Positions 24,809 through 33,661 of a stretch of 64,000 nt of DNA are shown here, piece by piece. The position numbers and the translations under genes are program-made. The stretch covers positions 1 to 64,000 of the forward strand of contig CAMASI010000011.1 in the NCBI GenBank assembly GCA_945861065.1, in the 5' to 3' direction. The number at the start of each line of letters is the position of its first letter. The stretch's first letter is position 1. The notes beneath the pieces were generated by a model. The model was not told the DNA's origin. It saw only the letters and a program-made list of their open reading frames with translations, and did no database searches. Origin of the DNA: Klebsiella pneumoniae. GTDB taxonomy: Bacteria; Myxococcota_A; UBA796; GCA-2862545.

Positions 24809-26335
24809 CTACGCGGATCGGTACCGTGAGGCGACGGGCATCACGCGGGCGACGGCACCGAAGACGGTAGCGGCCGCGAAGGCCATCCCAGCGAAAAAGA
24901 ACATTTGGAAGGCGGTGACTGTCCAACCGGTCGCTGCCGAGACGGCCACGGAGACGCTGTCCCGCTTCAATGCGGCGTCCACGAGCAGGACCCATAGGTT
25001 CCCTACGGTGACCGACAGCGACCAGAAGCTCATCAGCGTGCCCTTCGCGTTCATGGGCGCCTGGCTGTAGGCAAACTCCAAGCCGGTCGCCGACACGAGA
25101 ACCTCCCCGAGCGTCAGGATGGCGTAGGGCAGAATTTGCCAGGCGATGGAGAGTGTTGCGCCGCCGTCGATCCACAGTTGCATGCAGCCCACGACGATCC
25201 ATGCAAAGCCGCTGAGCGCGATGCCGACGGTCATCCGACGCAAGGGTGTGGGTTCGACCCCGAGTCGGCGGATGAGCGGGTAAAGCACAAGGTTGTTGAT
25301 GGGAATCAGCAGCATGACGAGCAGCGGATTGAGCGACTGCATCTGGGACGCGCTGGTCATGAACGACGGAAGCGTCATGTGACCGGCTTGCAGAACCCAC
25401 GTGCTCGCTTTCTGATCAAACAGCGACCAGAACGGTGTGACCAAGGCGAAAAGTAGGAGCAGGCGCAGAATGGAGCGGAGCGCTGCGATGTCCTCGTCGC
25501 CGTCGTCGGTGGGAAGCAGTTTCCACAAGGTGATGCTGGTGGTGCCCAGAATCGTCACCAGGGCGAGGCAGAGCGCTGGAATGGGACCCAGCCACGTGCC
25601 ACATACGAGACTGGCCAATGCGCCGGCCCCGGCGAGCCACAGTGCCGCTCGTCCGGATGGGTGGTCGGTGAGTAGGGTCCACGCCAAACGGGTGGGCGCC
25701 CGAGGATCGGAGGGCGTGGGTGCAACCTTGACGTAGGTGTTCCGACCAAGCCAGAAAATGAAGGTGGCCAACGCCATCAGCACACCTGGAACGCCGAAAG
25801 CGACGGACGGGCCCCATCGCGCCAACAAGATGGGCGCCAGCAGGGTCGCGAAAAAGGACCCGAAGTTGATCACCCAGTAAAAGCCGTCGAAAACCACCCT
25901 CGCGAGGGATCGCTGACTGCTGTCGAATTGGTCGCCGACGAAGGCGGACACGCAGGGTTTGATCCCGCCGGACGACATCGCAATCAGGAACAAGCCCGCG
26001 TAGAACCCGTTGGGCACATCGTCGAACAGGGCGAGAAGCAAGTGACCGACGCAGTAGACGAGGCTGACCCAAAGAATGGTGGCGTACCGACCGAAGAAGC
26101 GGTCCGCGATGAAACCGCCGATCAGCGGGAAGAAGTACACGCCCATGACAAACGTGTGGAAGACTTGGCGTGCGGCGGGCCCGCGCTCGCTCTCCGGCAG
26201 AGCATCGAAGAACTGCGACGCCAGAAAGGCGACGAGAATATTCCGCATCCCGTAGAAGGAGAATCGCTCCGCGGCCTCGTTGCCAATGATGTACGGAATG
26301 GACCTCGGGAATGTGGATCGCACCGATTCAGCCAT
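24809..26335 (-). CDS. POT family proton-dependent oligopeptide transporter
   Basis: A 508-residue MFS-type transporter. The POT signature EAAERFSFYGMRNILVAF in the first helix (ExxERFxYYG type) couples protons to peptide uptake. A second family patch is FDGFYWVINFGSFFATL. Fourteen or so hydrophobic helices are visible. The start is the ATG of MAESVRS, preceded by GGGAGG; an upstream start in the same frame lacks support. It likely imports di- and tripeptides, in keeping with a protein-degrading lifestyle. Confidence 0.9.
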   Translation of the reverse strand: MAESVRSTFPRSIPYIIGNEAAERFSFYGMRNILVAFLASQFFDALPESERGPAARQVFHTFVMGVYFFPLIGGFIADRFFGRYATILWVSLVYCVGHLLLALFDDVPNGFYAGLFLIAMSSGGIKPCVSAFVGDQFDSSQRSLARVVFDGFYWVINFGSFFATLLAPILLARWGPSVAFGVPGVLMALATFIFWLGRNTYVKVAPTPSDPRAPTRLAWTLLTDHPSGRAALWLAGAGALASLVCGTWLGPIPALCLALVTILGTTSITLWKLLPTDDGDEDIAALRSILRLLLLFALVTPFWSLFDQKASTWVLQAGHMTLPSFMTSASQMQSLNPLLVMLLIPINNLVLYPLIRRLGVEPTPLRRMTVGIALSGFAWIVVGCMQLWIDGGATLSIAWQILPYAILTLGEVLVSATGLEFAYSQAPMNAKGTLMSFWSLSVTVGNLWVLLVDAALKRDSVSVAVSAATGWTVTAFQMFFFAGMAFAAATVFGAVARVMPVASRYRSA

Positions 26336-26392
26336 CCCGCCTCCCGCACCGCCGAACAACATCGCGACGGAGATGCGCGTTAGCACGGCCTC

Positions 26393-26938
26393 ATGTGGTT
26401 GTGGTTGGTCGGGTGCACGGCAGTGGAAAAGGGTGTGGATGTCCCGCCACTAGAAACGCCCGCGCCCCTGACCGACACTCCGGAAGAAACCGACACGGCC
26501 GTGCCTACGATCGAGGTTTGGGACTCGTCTCCGCCCGAGGTGCCTCTGGGATCGGTGATGGCCACGGTGACGTATTGCGCATTGCTGACGGAGTACGGCG
26601 CTCCGCTGCACTGGACCTATATGGGCGACACAGAAGAGGGCCAGTTGTGGCAGCTGGTGATCGAGCCTGGCATGCCAGATGTTCGTCCGGAGCTACAGGT
26701 CTGTGTGTCCGATGCGGCGTTGGACTTCATGTACTGGAAGTCCGCCGAGCTCATGCACATCGTGACGGGTGGCCTTGAACACTACATGACGCCGGCCGTC
26801 CCCGTGAACCGCTGGATGGGTGAGGTGGCGCCACTCGACGTGCTCGACACACCAGAATGCGACGAGGCCATCGCGTCTCTCGGGTTGAGCTGGCCGGTGA
26901 CGATGCAAGTCGAAATCGTGGAAATCGTTCCGCCGTAG
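26393..26938 (+). CDS. small lipoprotein of unknown function
   Basis: A 181-residue protein with an extremely short signal MWLWLVGC (Cys8), then a Thr/Pro/Glu-rich linker to residue 40. The remaining domain has three or four Cys and several Trp (GEVAPLDVL, LHWTYMGD, DFMYWKSAEL). I recognise no family. Divergent from the POT transporter by 57 bases. Surface location is inferred from the lipobox. Confidence 0.6.
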   Translation: MWLWLVGCTAVEKGVDVPPLETPAPLTDTPEETDTAVPTIEVWDSSPPEVPLGSVMATVTYCALLTEYGAPLHWTYMGDTEEGQLWQLVIEPGMPDVRPELQVCVSDAALDFMYWKSAELMHIVTGGLEHYMTPAVPVNRWMGEVAPLDVLDTPECDEAIASLGLSWPVTMQVEIVEIVPP

Positions 26939-26940
26939 GG

Positions 26941-26968
26941 CCATCAGCCATCAGCCATTAGCCATCAG
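26941..26968. repeat. four tandem heptamers CCATCAG/CCATTAG
   Basis: CCATCAG, CCATCAG, CCATTAG and CCATCAG follow each other directly in the 51-base gap between two convergent gene ends. There is no hairpin. Function unknown; a slippage-generated repeat is the simplest view. Confidence 0.6.
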
Positions 26969-26989
26969 TGAACGGCCTTGGCCCTAGAC

Positions 26990-27325
26990 CTAGAAGACGA
27001 ACAGCGCCTCGTCGAAGCACACGCCCGCACCGATTTCTTCGCAGGTGCTGCTGCCGACGCACTTTTTGTGCTCGTCCAACGCCTCGATCAGAGATTCGTC
27101 TTCCCAGTCTTCATACTGGGCATCCAGGTCCCCGCAAGAATCGTCGCAGGCATCGAGGGCGACGCGTTCGCTGTCGAGGTCTTCGCAGGCCAGCAGTTTC
27201 TTGCAGGTCTCCCGGCAGGTCGGTGTACATGCCGAACTGAGGAGGATGACGGCAAGGCCCAAACCGGACACCGCCCATCTAAAGATGTGATCGAGCGGCG
27301 CTCTAATCGTCAGATCGGTGCGCAC
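26990..27325 (-). CDS. small Cys-rich lipoprotein 2
   Basis: A 111-residue protein. A hydrophobic stretch ends at the lipobox LLSSAC, then CTPTCRETCKKLLACEDLD and five more Cys, clearly a disulfide-rich secreted domain. The open frame starts at a GTG 15 bases inside the preceding gene; an internal GTG (VSGLGLAVILLSSAC) could give a shorter signal. Paralogous in pattern to the preceding gene (CxxxC near the mature N-terminus). Function unknown. Confidence 0.6.
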   Translation of the reverse strand: MRTDLTIRAPLDHIFRWAVSGLGLAVILLSSACTPTCRETCKKLLACEDLDSERVALDACDDSCGDLDAQYEDWEDESLIEALDEHKKCVGSSTCEEIGAGVCFDEALFVF

Positions 27326-27705
27326 AGGCCCCCGATGAGTGGATCCAGCTCGTCACAGCCTCGATCGGACTGCTCATCCGGCGCGACGTCCCACACGCAG
27401 TCCATCCAAGCAGCTGCTTGCTGATCCGTCTCGAGGGTGGGTCGGTTGTTGGTCGGATACCGAATCATCGGGTCGTAGCACTCCTCCACCCCGGATTCCG
27501 GGTCTGGGGTGCACAGCGTTCCGGGCTGTTGCAGCGCGGTGAGGCAGGTCGCCTCGCAGTCGTCGATGGAGGTCTCGGGCGTGCGGCCGCCTTGCAGGAT
27601 GCCGCATTCCGAAGGCTCATACACGTGCCGGCAGGTCGACTGGCAGTTGTATTGGGTACAACCACCGACGAACGTCAGGGCAAAAATAACCGCGGCAATT
27701 CTCAC
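27310..27705 (-). CDS. small Cys-rich lipoprotein 1
   Basis: A 131-residue protein with signal MRIAAVIFALTFVGGC (Cys16) and eight or so further Cys (CQSTCRHVY, ECGILQGG, CEATCLTAL). The start is the GTG that overlaps the stop of a preceding small gene (GTGA); the in-frame start 24 bases upstream adds a polar stretch before the signal. No family recognised. The Cys pattern resembles that of the next gene, so the two are probably diverged duplicates. Confidence 0.65.
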   Translation of the reverse strand: MRIAAVIFALTFVGGCTQYNCQSTCRHVYEPSECGILQGGRTPETSIDDCEATCLTALQQPGTLCTPDPESGVEECYDPMIRYPTNNRPTLETDQQAAAWMDCVWDVAPDEQSDRGCDELDPLIGGLCAPI

Positions 27706-27854
27706 GACGGACGCCCGGGGTTGCGCCACGCTGCCGGCGACCAGCCATCGGTTGGTGCCGGAGCTGGTTCGGGGGCTGGCGGCGGGATGGACGGGAGTCC
27801 GAGCCGCGGCTGTTTTTCGAAAGATGGGTTTCCAGATGGGCGGGGCTCAGCCAT
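27702..27854 (-). CDS. 50-residue Pro-rich small protein
   Basis: A short open frame with a perfect ribosome-binding site, GGAGG five bases before its ATG. The product is Pro/Ala-rich (PPPAPEPAPAP) with no hydrophobic segment. Its stop overlaps the GTG start of Cys-rich lipoprotein 1 (GTGA), so its translation may serve to couple to that gene, or it may be a real small protein. It is missed if only long genes are listed. Confidence 0.45.
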   Translation of the reverse strand: MAEPRPSGNPSFEKQPRLGLPSIPPPAPEPAPAPTDGWSPAAWRNPGRPS

Positions 27855-27903
27855 GGTCGCCTCCAGCGGCGCGTCGTTATCGCGACCTCCGGCTGTCAGC
27901 ACC

Positions 27904-28611
27904 TCAACTGCCGAGGATGATTCCGTCGCGAAGTGAGTAGCCGGGAGGCAGATTGGCTTGAACGGCCTCGGCATCGGCGACGCGCCACCTGCGCTGCACG
28001 AAGGCGGAAAGGATTCGGACCTTCAACCGGTTGCTGTCTTCTTTTGGGTCCACAAGTTTCGCTTCGAGCGATGTTTTACCCCGGTCCTCGGGTTGGGCCA
28101 CGATCGCTGCGACCGCTGCGCAGCGGACGCCTTCGTCAAAGTCGGTGAGAAGGGGTGCGGCTGCGTCGATGGCACGGGGATCTTTGTGATCCGATAGCCA
28201 AGAAAGCAGATCCACTTTGCGTTCGGGTTTGAAATCGTGTTTGCGGGCTTCGGCTTCCAGCAATTCGATGACCAAGGGCAAGGCGGCCGAAGCCTCCGTT
28301 GCGGAGAGCAGTTTGAGCGGCCACCCGACCTGCCGACACTTCCGTAGGTGGGCACGGAGCGCGCGGCCAACCGCGTCTGCCCCGAGTTCGACAAGCACAT
28401 CGTAGACGCGCTGTTTCTCGGTCTTGTCGTTGATCTGGTGTTCGAGCGTGAGGTCGAAACGGCTCAACAGGGCGACGACCGCTTTGGGCGATCCATTTCC
28501 TGCTAGCCACGCGATCGCAGACTCCCGCTCGTCGGCCGTTTGGGCCTTGTCGGTCAGCACACGTTGGCGCTTCGCGATGCGCCCCTCTTCGTTAAGCAGG
28601 AAGTCAAACAT
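27904..28611 (-). CDS. HEAT-repeat-like protein
   Basis: A 235-residue all-helical cytoplasmic protein. It has repeated pairs such as AIAWLAGNGSPKAVVALLSRF, RAIDAAAPLLTDFDEGVRCAAVAAIVA and a closing RWRVADAEAVQANLP, the pattern of HEAT/PBS lyase-like repeats. The start is the ATG of MFDFLLNEEG; upstream frame lies over tRNA-Leu and cannot be coding. No partner is evident; such repeats usually bind proteins. Confidence 0.65.
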   Translation of the reverse strand: MFDFLLNEEGRIAKRQRVLTDKAQTADERESAIAWLAGNGSPKAVVALLSRFDLTLEHQINDKTEKQRVYDVLVELGADAVGRALRAHLRKCRQVGWPLKLLSATEASAALPLVIELLEAEARKHDFKPERKVDLLSWLSDHKDPRAIDAAAPLLTDFDEGVRCAAVAAIVAQPEDRGKTSLEAKLVDPKEDSNRLKVRILSAFVQRRWRVADAEAVQANLPPGYSLRDGIILGS

Positions 28612-28703
28612 GCAGGTCGCCCACGGCGGCCGCTGCTTACGCGCCGCGGAGGCGATGGCAAGCGGTTTGCGGCACGGAGGCGTCCAGTTATGCGCGGCGG
28701 GCT

Positions 28704-28785
28704 GCGGAAGTGGCGGAATTGGTAGACGCGCAGGGTTCAGGTTCCTGTGCCGCGAGGCTTGGGGGTTCGAGTCCCCCCTTTCGCA
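28704..28785 (+). tRNA. tRNA-Leu (anticodon CAG)
   Basis: An 82-base gene beginning GCGGAAG and closing with CTTTCGC and discriminator A; one acceptor pair is a G-T wobble. The anticodon loop TTCAGGT gives CAG. A long variable arm and T-arm GGTTCGAGTCC are visible. No CCA is encoded, unlike tRNA-Asn in this window. A short T-run and a small GCCGA/TCGGC hairpin follow at 28786-28806. Confidence 0.96.
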
Positions 28786-28837
28786 CTTTTTCGGCCGACT
28801 GTCGGCGACCAGGGTACTTTGCGGGCCGGAGGTCGGG

Positions 28838-30388
28838 ATGCGCCAGATCCTGGTGTTGGCCGTCGCTGGATGCTCGGCGGCGGACGCGGGCCTTAGTGGG
28901 GCATTCTCGGAGACGGACGCGTTGATGGAACCGTCGGACCCGTCCTTTGCTGACACCGGGGGTGTCGCCGGTGGCGGACCCGCGGAAGACGAATCCGATC
29001 GTTTACAGCTGCCACCCGCACAGACCGACCGCTGGGTGTTTCTCGTGGACCCGCTTCGCGACTCACTCGTTCGCGTCGGCGTAGAGGGTGCTGACATCGC
29101 GTCGTCGCCTACGGGCGTCGGCCCGACCCAGGTACTGACCACGTCTGACTTGCGCACAGCGGTCGTTTTGAGCCCCGGGGATTCGACGATTTCTCTGGTG
29201 GACGTCGACAGTTTGGTGGCGTCCACAGTGGTCGTTCGGGACGACCTCAGTCGCTTGCAATTGTCCCCGGACGGCGCGTGGGCGGTCGCGTGGTTTGATG
29301 CGTTCGCCCCGGATGCGCTCGATCTCAGCGATGGACTTCAGAGTTTTTCTGAGGCTTCGTTCGTCGAGGTCACGACCGGCAGGCATTTCCCAATGGTCGT
29401 CGGCTATCGGCCCCGTCAGGTCAACTTTACGCCCGATGGGCGGATCGCAGCGGTGCTATCGGATGACACGCTGGCCATCGTGGACCTCAGCGCGCCGGAT
29501 CCTACCATACGGGTCATCGCGCTGGACCCCGACACCGTAGAACCGCCGGTCGCGGAAGAAATGGTGCTCGACCCCGGCGGAACGTGGGCGTGGGTTCGTC
29601 GCTTGGGAACCGACGATCTGCTCGTTGTGGACTTGGTGTCAGGTGCTGTGTCCGAAGTGCGGGTCGGCAACAACCCCACCGACCTCGATTTGACGGCTGA
29701 CGGGGCTACTGCGGTGGTGGTCTGTCGCGACAGCGCGGAGCTTTGGCTGTTGCAGGCGCTCAATCCGACTGCACCCGCGCGGGTGCTCGTGTTGGATGCC
29801 GACCTTCAGATAGGGCAGGTCGATCTCGCCGCGACGGGCGACCTCGGCATTTTGTATTCGACCGCCTACCTGACGGAACGGTTCACGGTGTGGCAGATCG
29901 CCTCCGATACCCTGACGCCTCGTGCGCTGGTCAAACCGATCCAGAGCTTGGCGCTGACGCCGGATGGCAAAGGGATGATCGTGTTTCATACCGAGGCCGA
30001 CGGCGCTGACTCCGATCCGACCTTTGCGGGGTCGTCGGCGCTGACCGTCGTGGACCTATCGACGCTGATGGCAGCGCCCATGTCGCTTCCGGCGCCTCCG
30101 CTCGGCCATTCGATGGGCAATCGGCACAGCGTGGTCGTGTTCGAACACACACCTCTGATGGTGGACATCGACCATGCCACCTTGCTGCACTCGGACGTCT
30201 TGTTGAGCAGCGACCCAGTATTCACCGGGCTTCTGCCTGATCTGACGCCGGAGGATGCGGACAGCCCCCGAACCTGGGTGAGTCAGGAACACGACTTGGG
30301 CCGAATCAGCTTCTGGGACCCAGACGACGAGACGTTGGAGACCATTACCGGTTTCCAGCTCAATGGTGGCGTGGACACCAGCCCATGA
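28838..30388 (+). CDS. beta-propeller lipoprotein 1
   Basis: A 516-residue protein with signal MRQILVLAVAGC (Cys12), an Asp/Gly-rich linker, then a seven-bladed-type propeller of YVTN/WD-like repeats (LSPDGAWAVAWFDAF, LVVDLVSGAVSEVRVG, LTADGATAVVVC). Shared with the next gene are HFPMVVGYRPRQ near residue 190 and a C-terminal TWVSQEHDLGRISFWDP. The start is the ATG with GGAGG seven bases before it; the longer frame passes through tRNA-Leu. No catalytic motif is visible. Probably a surface binding protein. Confidence 0.8.
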   Translation: MRQILVLAVAGCSAADAGLSGAFSETDALMEPSDPSFADTGGVAGGGPAEDESDRLQLPPAQTDRWVFLVDPLRDSLVRVGVEGADIASSPTGVGPTQVLTTSDLRTAVVLSPGDSTISLVDVDSLVASTVVVRDDLSRLQLSPDGAWAVAWFDAFAPDALDLSDGLQSFSEASFVEVTTGRHFPMVVGYRPRQVNFTPDGRIAAVLSDDTLAIVDLSAPDPTIRVIALDPDTVEPPVAEEMVLDPGGTWAWVRRLGTDDLLVVDLVSGAVSEVRVGNNPTDLDLTADGATAVVVCRDSAELWLLQALNPTAPARVLVLDADLQIGQVDLAATGDLGILYSTAYLTERFTVWQIASDTLTPRALVKPIQSLALTPDGKGMIVFHTEADGADSDPTFAGSSALTVVDLSTLMAAPMSLPAPPLGHSMGNRHSVVVFEHTPLMVDIDHATLLHSDVLLSSDPVFTGLLPDLTPEDADSPRTWVSQEHDLGRISFWDPDDETLETITGFQLNGGVDTSP

Positions 30389-30494
30389 CCTCGATGTCTG
30401 GACGTCGATCCTCGCGACTGCGCCGAACCCGCGCCCGCCGATGCTTGCGCGTTGGCACGACTGTTGCTTCGTGGACAACGTTTCGAGGTGATGC

Positions 30495-32075
30495 GTGAAG
30501 GATCCCGCCCGTTTCGGCCGATTGCCGATTGCCACTTTGGCCCTGTCTCTTTGGGGTGGGTGTGGAGGCTCCTTCCTTACGTCATCGGACGAAGCCGCGG
30601 GCGCCGAAACCGATGGGCCTTCGACTGGAACTTCGGGTAGCGACAGCGGGGCCGGCCCGTCAGCGCCGCCCGAAGACGAAGCCGATCGCCTCCTCCTTCC
30701 GCCCGCCGAGACGGACGTGTTCGTCTTCGTCGCCAATCCCGACCATGACACCGTCACGCGGGTCAATGTCAACACGTCCGCTGTGGACACAACGCCGGTA
30801 GGCCGGCACCCGATTCGTGTGCTGACGACGTCGGACTACGCCCGCGCGGTGGTCTACAACGAAGGCGACGACACTGTTTCCATCATCGACAGCAATACGC
30901 TGGCGCAAACGGTTGTCGAGGTTCGGGACGATCTCAATGCGATGGCGCTTTCGCCCGACGGTGCATGGGCCGTTCTGTGGTACGACGCATTTGCCCCGAC
31001 CGACGACACGACCTCCGATGGGCTGCAGTCGTTCAACGAGGCGAGTTTCGTCGAGTTGGCGACCGGCGCGCATTTTCCAATGGTGGTCGGGTACCGTCCG
31101 CGGCAAGCGGTGTTCACGTCGGATGGCCGACTCGCGGCGCTCGTGTCTGATGACTACCTTGCGCTGGTGGACCTGACGGCAGAGTCGTTGGTTCCGGACC
31201 TGATTGAACTCGAGCCAGACCTCATCGAGCCGCCAGCGGCCGAGGAGGCTGCTCTGGATCCATCCGGGGCTTGGGCGTTCGTGAGGCAGTTCGGCGCAGA
31301 TGACGTGCTCGTCGTAGACCTCGCGAGTCAGGTGGTGGACCGCATACCGGTGGGCGACAACCCGACGGACCTCGACATCAGCCCGGACGGAAGCCTCGCC
31401 GTGTTGGTGGCGCGCGACAGTCAAGAACTTTGGATCCTGGACGCTGTGGATCCGTTCGCGCCCGCCAAAGTGTTGGACATTCCTGCGGGTGTTTCGGCAG
31501 GTCAGTTGCTCTTTGACCCGACCGGCAATCAGGCGGTGTTGTTCACGACGGCGACCTTGGTCGATCGGTTCGCGACCTGGGATCTGGCGACCGATGACGT
31601 TCACGAACACGCGCTCGTCAAGCCCGTTTCTACGATGTCCATTGCGCCGAACGGGCAAACGCTGCTGGCGTTCCACACGTTGGAGGACCTGCCCGATACC
31701 GACGAGGAATTCGTGGACAGCTGGGCGATGTCGATGATCGCGTTGGATTCGTTCGTGGCAAGCCCGTTGCTGCTGCCAGCAGAACCGGGTGGGTACGCCC
31801 ACAGTTCGAATGGCAACCATGGTTACTTCATCATGGAAGGCGAACCGGTGTTGGTGCGGCTCGACTACAACACGCTGCTGGCCTACGACGTTGGCCTTCG
31901 AAGCGACCCGGTATTCGTCGGGGTCCTGCCCGATCTGGACGAGGCAGACATTGACGAGCCCCGCGCTTGGGTGAGCCAGGAACACGATCTTGGCCGAATC
32001 AGTTTTTATGACCCGGATGACGCGTCGCTTGAGACGATCACCGGCTTCGAACTCAACTCCGGAATCGAGGATTGA
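30495..32075 (+). CDS. beta-propeller lipoprotein 2
   Basis: A 526-residue paralogue of the preceding gene, aligned throughout: HFPMVVGYRPRQ, VGDNPTDLDISPDG, PVFVGVLPDL and RAWVSQEHDLGRISFYDP are nearly identical. The start is a GTG with GAGG before it; the signal ends LWGGC. A Ser/Gly/Thr-rich linker (residues 30-60) separates lipid anchor and propeller. Tandem duplication is clear. Only two bases separate it from the third copy. Confidence 0.8.
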   Translation: MKDPARFGRLPIATLALSLWGGCGGSFLTSSDEAAGAETDGPSTGTSGSDSGAGPSAPPEDEADRLLLPPAETDVFVFVANPDHDTVTRVNVNTSAVDTTPVGRHPIRVLTTSDYARAVVYNEGDDTVSIIDSNTLAQTVVEVRDDLNAMALSPDGAWAVLWYDAFAPTDDTTSDGLQSFNEASFVELATGAHFPMVVGYRPRQAVFTSDGRLAALVSDDYLALVDLTAESLVPDLIELEPDLIEPPAAEEAALDPSGAWAFVRQFGADDVLVVDLASQVVDRIPVGDNPTDLDISPDGSLAVLVARDSQELWILDAVDPFAPAKVLDIPAGVSAGQLLFDPTGNQAVLFTTATLVDRFATWDLATDDVHEHALVKPVSTMSIAPNGQTLLAFHTLEDLPDTDEEFVDSWAMSMIALDSFVASPLLLPAEPGGYAHSSNGNHGYFIMEGEPVLVRLDYNTLLAYDVGLRSDPVFVGVLPDLDEADIDEPRAWVSQEHDLGRISFYDPDDASLETITGFELNSGIED

Positions 32076-32077
32076 CC

Positions 32078-33649
32078 ATGCGTCCTATTCTCTGCCTGCT
32101 GGCCCTTGCCGGCTGCAAAGGCTTTGGCAACCTGCCCTCTCAAGGCAGCGAATACCTGGGTGAAGCCTTGTGGGACCCGTCTCACGCTTGGCCTGTGATG
32201 GATGGCCTGTACGTGGACCTTCCGTACGCGGGTTCGGTGGCCCTCCTGCCCAACGGCGCAGGCGAAGCGGCCTTCGTGTCGCTCGAGAGCGGTACGGTCA
32301 CCTCTGTGCATGCGTCTCCAGACGCGGAAACGCTTGCGCTGTTGGTCGCGGACCGAATCTGCGTCGATGAGGGTGCGGAAAAAGGCAGCTGTGAGGAGTA
32401 CGATGACCTGCAGCGCTTGGATATTGTACGGGGCGCTAAGGTCGCGATGTCTGTAGACGTCGGTCCGGGTTGGAATTCCGTTCATTTTACAGCGGACGGA
32501 AGCCGAGCGGTCCTTCGTATCGATCAGAACGAGCTGGGCGAGATCAATGCCGTTCTCGATTTGACCAGTGTGTTGGTCGTGGACCTCGAGACCGGCGAGG
32601 GTCAACCGGTGCCGGTGGGGTTCGCGCCGGAGAACCTGCTGTTCACCACGCTTCCGGACGGGTCGGCGGACCGCGCGGTGGTGCTGTCGGAGAATGAGGT
32701 TGCTGTCGTGGACCTGTTGGCGTCGCCGCCGACAACCGTCGTGACCTTTCCGTTGGTCATCGACCCCGATGACACGGTCGTCCCGCTCGATGTCGCGCTG
32801 ACCCCGAATGGCGAACACGCCATCCTCTCGGTCCAAGGCCTCTCGGACTTGTATGTGCTGGACCTTGAGGCTCATAGTACCAATCTCGTGGAGCTTTCTG
32901 CCGTCCCGACTTCGTTTCAGATCTTTCAGACGCTCGACCTTGAGGAGGCGGACTACGTCGTGGTCGTCTCCCGTCAGGAAGCCTTTGTGGACCTGATCGA
33001 CGATGTTTTGTTCGACACGCGGTCGGTCGCGCTGGACGAGCCGATGGGCAAGGTGTGGGCAGGCAGCACGTTTGCGCTTCTGTGGGAGAGCCAAACGGGC
33101 AGGGATGTCGTCCGGATCGATCCCGTGACCGGGGACACTGTAGAATACCGACTGCAGAACCCCGCCAACCGGCTGTTTGTGGCGCCGGGCGAAGAGTACG
33201 CCATTGCGCTGACCACGCCCGGCTATGACGGGGGCCTATTCGGCTCCAATCCGGGGTTGGAGGTGCTCGACCTGCGTTCCGACGGTGTTCAGCCGTACTT
33301 GCTGGAAGGCGCGGGCCTCGGCGTTTCGTGGGCCGTTGGCGACAACACCCTCCATGCGCTCGTGCTGCAAGACGGCGTGGACTACGTGTACCAACTCGAC
33401 CTGTACAGCGGGAGCAGCGAGGAGTTGAACGTGTCGGAAGGGCCGCGAATGATTGGGTCCATGAACGACGGCCGGTTCTTCGTGACCCATTCGGCGCCGC
33501 TGGGCCTGGTTTCGCTCATCGATCCTGCGTCTGGAGACGTCACAGAACTCAGTGGCTTTGCGGCGCTGAACCTGCTGGACCCCAGCGTACTTGGCGGGGG
33601 CGATACCGGTTCCACTGACGACGAATATTCCACCGACTACACTTACTGA
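32078..33649 (+). CDS. beta-propeller lipoprotein 3 (diverged)
   Basis: A 523-residue protein with signal MRPILCLLALAGC (Cys13) and a propeller of similar layout but distant sequence, lacking the HFPMVVGYRPRQ block. It has several Cys near residue 100 (CVDEGAEKGSCEEY). The C-terminus ends in an Asp/Thr/Tyr-rich tail. ATG with GAGG seven bases upstream; an upstream TTG in the same frame is less likely. Same transcription direction and tight spacing suggest one operon with propellers 1 and 2. Confidence 0.75.
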   Translation: MRPILCLLALAGCKGFGNLPSQGSEYLGEALWDPSHAWPVMDGLYVDLPYAGSVALLPNGAGEAAFVSLESGTVTSVHASPDAETLALLVADRICVDEGAEKGSCEEYDDLQRLDIVRGAKVAMSVDVGPGWNSVHFTADGSRAVLRIDQNELGEINAVLDLTSVLVVDLETGEGQPVPVGFAPENLLFTTLPDGSADRAVVLSENEVAVVDLLASPPTTVVTFPLVIDPDDTVVPLDVALTPNGEHAILSVQGLSDLYVLDLEAHSTNLVELSAVPTSFQIFQTLDLEEADYVVVVSRQEAFVDLIDDVLFDTRSVALDEPMGKVWAGSTFALLWESQTGRDVVRIDPVTGDTVEYRLQNPANRLFVAPGEEYAIALTTPGYDGGLFGSNPGLEVLDLRSDGVQPYLLEGAGLGVSWAVGDNTLHALVLQDGVDYVYQLDLYSGSSEELNVSEGPRMIGSMNDGRFFVTHSAPLGLVSLIDPASGDVTELSGFAALNLLDPSVLGGGDTGSTDDEYSTDYTY

Positions 33650-33661
33650 TCGGAGACGCCT

